Positions 60,216 through 64,000 of a DNA stretch of 64,000 nt are shown one piece after another (position 1 is the first letter of the stretch; each line of letters opens with the position of its first letter). The stretch is from the NCBI RefSeq assembly GCF_000731675.1, contig NZ_JMIT01000004.1:186001-250000 (forward strand), in the 5' to 3' direction. The stretch is from Pseudomonas capeferrum (GTDB lineage Bacteria; Pseudomonadota; Gammaproteobacteria; Pseudomonadales; Pseudomonadaceae). Under the pieces are notes generated by a model. It ran no database searches, was not told the origin of the DNA, and saw only the letters and a program-made list of their open reading frames with translations. The position numbers and the translations under genes were made by a program.

Positions 60216-60231
60216 TTGACAGTTTTTTCAC
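60216..60231 (+). promoter_or_regulatory. ColR-box match before the PAP2 gene
   Basis: TTGACAGTTTTTTCAC fits the recalled ColR consensus YYNASNNYTTTTTCAC at all 16 positions, 70-85 bp before the PAP2 gene start and about 97-112 bp before colR in the divergent direction. Confidence 0.7.
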
Positions 60232-60300
60232 TGATCCTTCACGGACACAGGATAGCGGCCACTCGATAATGCCCGATCTTTTTTGCGCCCTGGAGTCGTC

Positions 60301-61029
60301 ATGCACGAACGTAGCCGCCCTCGCCCGATCAACCTCTGGGTGTACCTGGGCATCCCGCTGGTGACGGCAGTGGCCTTGGTCCTGCTTGAGCTGACCTCGG
60401 TCGACATGGACGTGGCCAACCTGTTCTTCGACCCGGCCGCCGGGCAATTCATCGGGCGCCACAGCTACTGGCTGGAGAACGTGCTGCATGACGGGGTCAA
60501 GCAGGCGGTGATCCTGCTGGGCTTGCTGGCGTTGCTGACATTTGCCCTGAGTTTCTTCTGGAAACGCTTGTTTGGCTGGCGCCGAGAACTGGGCTGCCTG
60601 GTGCTGGCGTTGAGTTTGTCCACAGCGTTCGTCACACCGCTTAAAAAGGTCACCCAGGTACAGTGCCCGTGGAGCCTGAGCCAGTTTGGCGGCAAGGAAA
60701 CCTACAGCAAGCTGCTGGAGGCGCGGCCCGCTACCGACAAGCCAGGGCTGTGCTGGCCAGGCGGGCATGCCGCGACCGGTTTTTGCCTGTTTGCGCTGTT
60801 CTTCGCGCTGCGCGACCGTCGCCCGCGCCTGGCCCGGGTGGCATTGGTGGTAGCAGTGGTGGCCGGTTCAGTGTTGTCGGTTGGGCGGATGATGCAGGGC
60901 GCCCACTTTCTGTCGCACAACGTGTGGACCGCGGTGTTCTGCTGGTTGATCGGGTTGGGCTCGTACTACCTGGTTCTGTATCGGCGGGGCATGGTCGAGG
61001 CGCCTGCCGCTGAGCGCCGCGTTGCCTGA
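60301..61029 (+). CDS. PAP2-family phosphatase
   Basis: A 242-aa membrane phosphatase with about six hydrophobic segments and the three PAP2 motifs: KKVTQVQCPWSL (motif 1), WPGGHAATG (motif 2) and VGRMMQGAHFLSHN (motif 3, GR-x5-HFLS-H). Such enzymes act on undecaprenyl diphosphate, lipid A phosphates or phosphatidic acid; position beside colR favours an envelope lipid. ATG at 60301 follows CCCTGGAGTCGTC. A ColR box upstream suggests ColR control. Ends at a bidirectional terminator shared with groEL. Confidence 0.88.
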   Translation: MHERSRPRPINLWVYLGIPLVTAVALVLLELTSVDMDVANLFFDPAAGQFIGRHSYWLENVLHDGVKQAVILLGLLALLTFALSFFWKRLFGWRRELGCLVLALSLSTAFVTPLKKVTQVQCPWSLSQFGGKETYSKLLEARPATDKPGLCWPGGHAATGFCLFALFFALRDRRPRLARVALVVAVVAGSVLSVGRMMQGAHFLSHNVWTAVFCWLIGLGSYYLVLYRRGMVEAPAAERRVA

Positions 61030-61049
61030 GTGAGGGGCCGCAGAAGAAC

Positions 61050-61086
61050 GAAAAAGCCCCGGCTCTCGCGAGCCGGGGCTTTTTCA
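61050..61086. terminator. bidirectional terminator between PAP2 gene and groEL
   Basis: AAAAAGCCCCGGCTCTCGCGAGCCGGGGCTTTTT-type stem: AAGCCCCGGCTC and its complement with a CGCG loop and T-runs on both strands. Confidence 0.95.
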
Positions 61087-61109
61087 TGCTGCTAGGGGGT
61101 AAGGCTGGC

Positions 61110-62753
<1,644 letters not shown>

Positions 62754-62801
62754 GATCGTTTAATCCTTGAAATGCTTTGGAATAACGGGAAGTCGGGGAA
62801 A

Positions 62802-63095
62802 TCAGCCTTCGATAACGGCGAGAATCTCGTTCTCGGCCATTACCAGCAGGTCTTCGCCATCGACTTTCACGGTGTTGCTGCCCGAGTAAGGGCCGAAAAC
62901 CACTTTGTCACCCACTTTCACGGCCAGCGCACGCACTTCGCCATTTTCCAGGATGCGACCGGTGCCGACGGCAACAATTTCGCCGCGGTTAGGTTTTTCA
63001 GCGGCCGAACCCGGCAGGACGATACCGCCAGCGGTTTTCGATTCTTCTTCGCTGCGACGGATGACTACGCGGTCATGCAGAGGACGAAGCTTCAT
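62802..63095 (-). CDS. groES: co-chaperonin GroES
   Basis: A 97-aa co-chaperonin forming the heptameric lid of GroEL. Conserved KLRPLHDRVVIRR and the mobile loop ESKTAGGIVLPGSA are present. The start at MKLRPLHD matches the family; longer readings add non-conserved residues. A long leader (about 140 nt) and sigma-32-type promoter lie upstream. Confidence 0.97.
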   Translation of the reverse strand: MKLRPLHDRVVIRRSEEESKTAGGIVLPGSAAEKPNRGEIVAVGTGRILENGEVRALAVKVGDKVVFGPYSGSNTVKVDGEDLLVMAENEILAVIEG

Positions 63096-63241
63096 TGTCG
63101 ATCTCTCCCAAATTGTGGTTTTCATCGGCCGGTATCGACACCGGCGGGTTGATGCGGTCCGGCGTTGCCGGGGGTGGCCCGCGCAGGGCGGACCACCTGA
63201 GTCATGTCTGGTGTTGCCACCAGAAACCTTGCGGTGACCCA

Positions 63242-63273
63242 TACATGAGGCCGCCATATGCAATTACAAGGCT
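63242..63273 (-). promoter_or_regulatory. heat-shock (sigma-32 type) promoter of groESL
   Basis: On the minus strand CCTTGTAA (about 63265-63272) and CCTCATGTA (63243-63251) are separated by 13 bp. They resemble the sigma-32 elements CTTGAA and CCCCATNTA. Transcription would begin about 140 nt before groES. No CIRCE element was seen. Confidence 0.6.
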
Positions 63274-63317
63274 TGATACGTAAAAATTTTCATCAAAGGC
63301 ATAACGTGAAAACAACA

Positions 63318-63336
63318 GGGGCCGCGAAGCGGCCCC
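63318..63336 (-). terminator. hairpin after fxsA
   Basis: GGGGCCGC-GAA-GCGGCCCC just after the fxsA stop, followed on that strand by TGTTGTTTT, an interrupted T-run. Confidence 0.65.
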
Positions 63337-63342
63337 GGCAGC

Positions 63343-63807
63343 TTACTTGTCGCGACGCTCGTATTCGCCCTCGATCACATTCGGCCGGTGGCCGGCGTCA
63401 CGAGGCGGCTGCGCCTGGAACGGATCGTCCTGAAACGCCCGCTGGCGCAGGGCCTGCTCCTCGGCACGCTGGCGCATCTTGCGCGCGGCCAGGTGACGGG
63501 TGAATGGCAACAGGCAAATCAGGCCCAGCACGTCACTGATGAAGCCCGGCAGCAACAGCAGGCCGCCACCCACCGCCATCATCAACCCCTGGAACATGTC
63601 CTCAGCGGGCAGTTCGCCGCGCTGCAGGCTTTCACGGGCACGCAGTGCGGTGGCCAGCCCGGCCACCCGCATAACCAGCACACCCAGCGCGGAACCGGCG
63701 ATGATCAGCAGCAGTGCGGGGAAAAACCCGATCGCCGCGCTGACCTTGACGAAGACGAACAGCTCCAGCACAGGAAACAGCAAAAACAGCAGTAGAAAAG
63801 CACGCAT
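63343..63807 (-). CDS. fxsA: FxsA-family membrane protein
   Basis: A 154-aa inner-membrane protein of the FxsA family. Two pairs of hydrophobic stretches (about residues 3-45 and 72-103) contain the family patterns LFLLFPVLELFVFVKV and GLMMAVGGGLLLLPGFISDVLG. The C-terminus is a charged, disordered tail (residues 110-154). In E. coli FxsA overproduction suppresses F-exclusion of phage T7; its normal function is unclear. Position before groES is conserved in Pseudomonas. ATG at 63807, with GAGGAATC upstream. Confidence 0.9.
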   Translation of the reverse strand: MRAFLLLFLLFPVLELFVFVKVSAAIGFFPALLLIIAGSALGVLVMRVAGLATALRARESLQRGELPAEDMFQGLMMAVGGGLLLLPGFISDVLGLICLLPFTRHLAARKMRQRAEEQALRQRAFQDDPFQAQPPRDAGHRPNVIEGEYERRDK

Positions 63808-63872
63808 CAAAGATTCCTCGACGGAAGAGAACCTCCCAATAAGACCTCAGATGGATGCGCAAGCTTCCAATT

Positions 63873-64000
63873 TCAACCCTCGACTTCAGCCGCAACCGGC
63901 CACTGGTCGGCGTGCGCCAGCAAAACCAGGGCTTCGCGCACTTGTGTCGGCGTATTGCATGGGCTCGGGAACGCCAGCCAATGGACCGCCTGGCCAATGC
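63873..64000 (-). CDS. C-terminal end of a gene running off the window (HugZ-like?)
   Basis: The last 41-42 codons of a minus-strand gene, ending at a TGA at 63873: IGQAVHWLAFPSPCNTPTQV then REALVLLAHADQWPVAAEVEG. The start lies beyond the window. The end resembles the C-terminus of pyridoxamine-oxidase-like HugZ proteins, which are found near fxsA in Pseudomonas, but this is a weak match from memory. The alternative reading frame over the same bases has no conserved character. Confidence 0.45.
   Translation of the reverse strand, partial: IGQAVHWLAFPSPCNTPTQVREALVLLAHADQWPVAAEVEG

Noticed and set aside
62904..63237. possible alternative frame and extended GroES N-terminus
   Set aside because: GroES is 97 aa with the conserved KLRPLHDRVV start; the extension lacks similarity and crosses the promoter.

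Overview
The window is a chromosomal segment of a Pseudomonas of the P. putida group. The evidence is the high GC content with C/G-ending codons, the pcaR-K-F-T-B-D-C protocatechuate cluster in P. putida order, a TurA/MvaT-type H-NS analogue, colRS with its adjacent target operon, bifA, xenB, and REP-type palindromes of two families in the intergenic spaces. I see no rRNA or tRNA gene, insertion sequence, integrase, phage gene or CRISPR array. This is core genome, densely packed and almost entirely assignable.

Layout. (1) 0-11.2 kb, aromatic catabolism: an OprD-family porin, a LysR regulator and an Mpo1-like membrane protein on the plus strand, then on the minus strand pcaC, pcaD, pcaB and pcaT (one operon), pcaF, pcaK and pcaR. 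PcaR-type operator pairs precede pcaF, pcaK and pcaR. (2) 11.2-26.1 kb, mixed housekeeping: a candidate sRNA, a 66-aa protein, a PiT phosphate transporter, a HerA-like ATPase, a dCACHE chemoreceptor (McpG-like), an overlapping glycosyltransferase / deacetylase / flippase-like trio, purU, turA, sbcB, a PilZ protein, a small lipoprotein and pykA. (3) 26.2-42.5 kb: a 2Fe-2S reductase, class I fumarase, and a lipid-oriented stretch (phospholipase D/cardiolipin synthase-like, YceI, serine hydrolase, acyl-CoA dehydrogenase-like, olsB-olsA, acpH), followed by arsR-xenB, a coiled-coil membrane protein, an epimerase and argP. (4) 42.6-56.4 kb: argO, sodB, bifA, an iron-linked imelysin / dihaem cytochrome / imelysin / DUF1513 group, and a MexVW-like RND pump. 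(5) 56.4-61.0 kb: the colR-colS two-component system with its neighbours (methyltransferase, InaA-like kinase, small exported protein; divergent PAP2 phosphatase). Both flanking transcription units carry sequences matching the ColR-box consensus as I recall it. (6) 61.1-64 kb: groES-groEL, fxsA and the C-terminal end of a further gene.

How the genes work together: the pca block imports protocatechuate/4-hydroxybenzoate-type acids and takes 3-carboxymuconate to succinyl-CoA and acetyl-CoA, which fumarase and pyruvate kinase connect to central metabolism. Many of the remaining genes concern the envelope: ornithine lipids, phospholipids, LPS phosphorylation and phosphatase, RND efflux and ColRS metal sensing. 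The order pykA-fumA-olsBA-xenB-sodB-bifA-mexVW-colRS-groESL matches, from memory, the PA4329-PA4387 order of P. aeruginosa, whereas in P. putida KT2440 these genes lie in two separate places. I found no wholly new multi-gene system. The best leads are regulatory: an unexplained near-perfect 24-bp palindrome before pcaT, a candidate sRNA, ColR boxes, an ArsR operator, Fur-like sites and a Crc/Hfq motif on the pcaK start codon.
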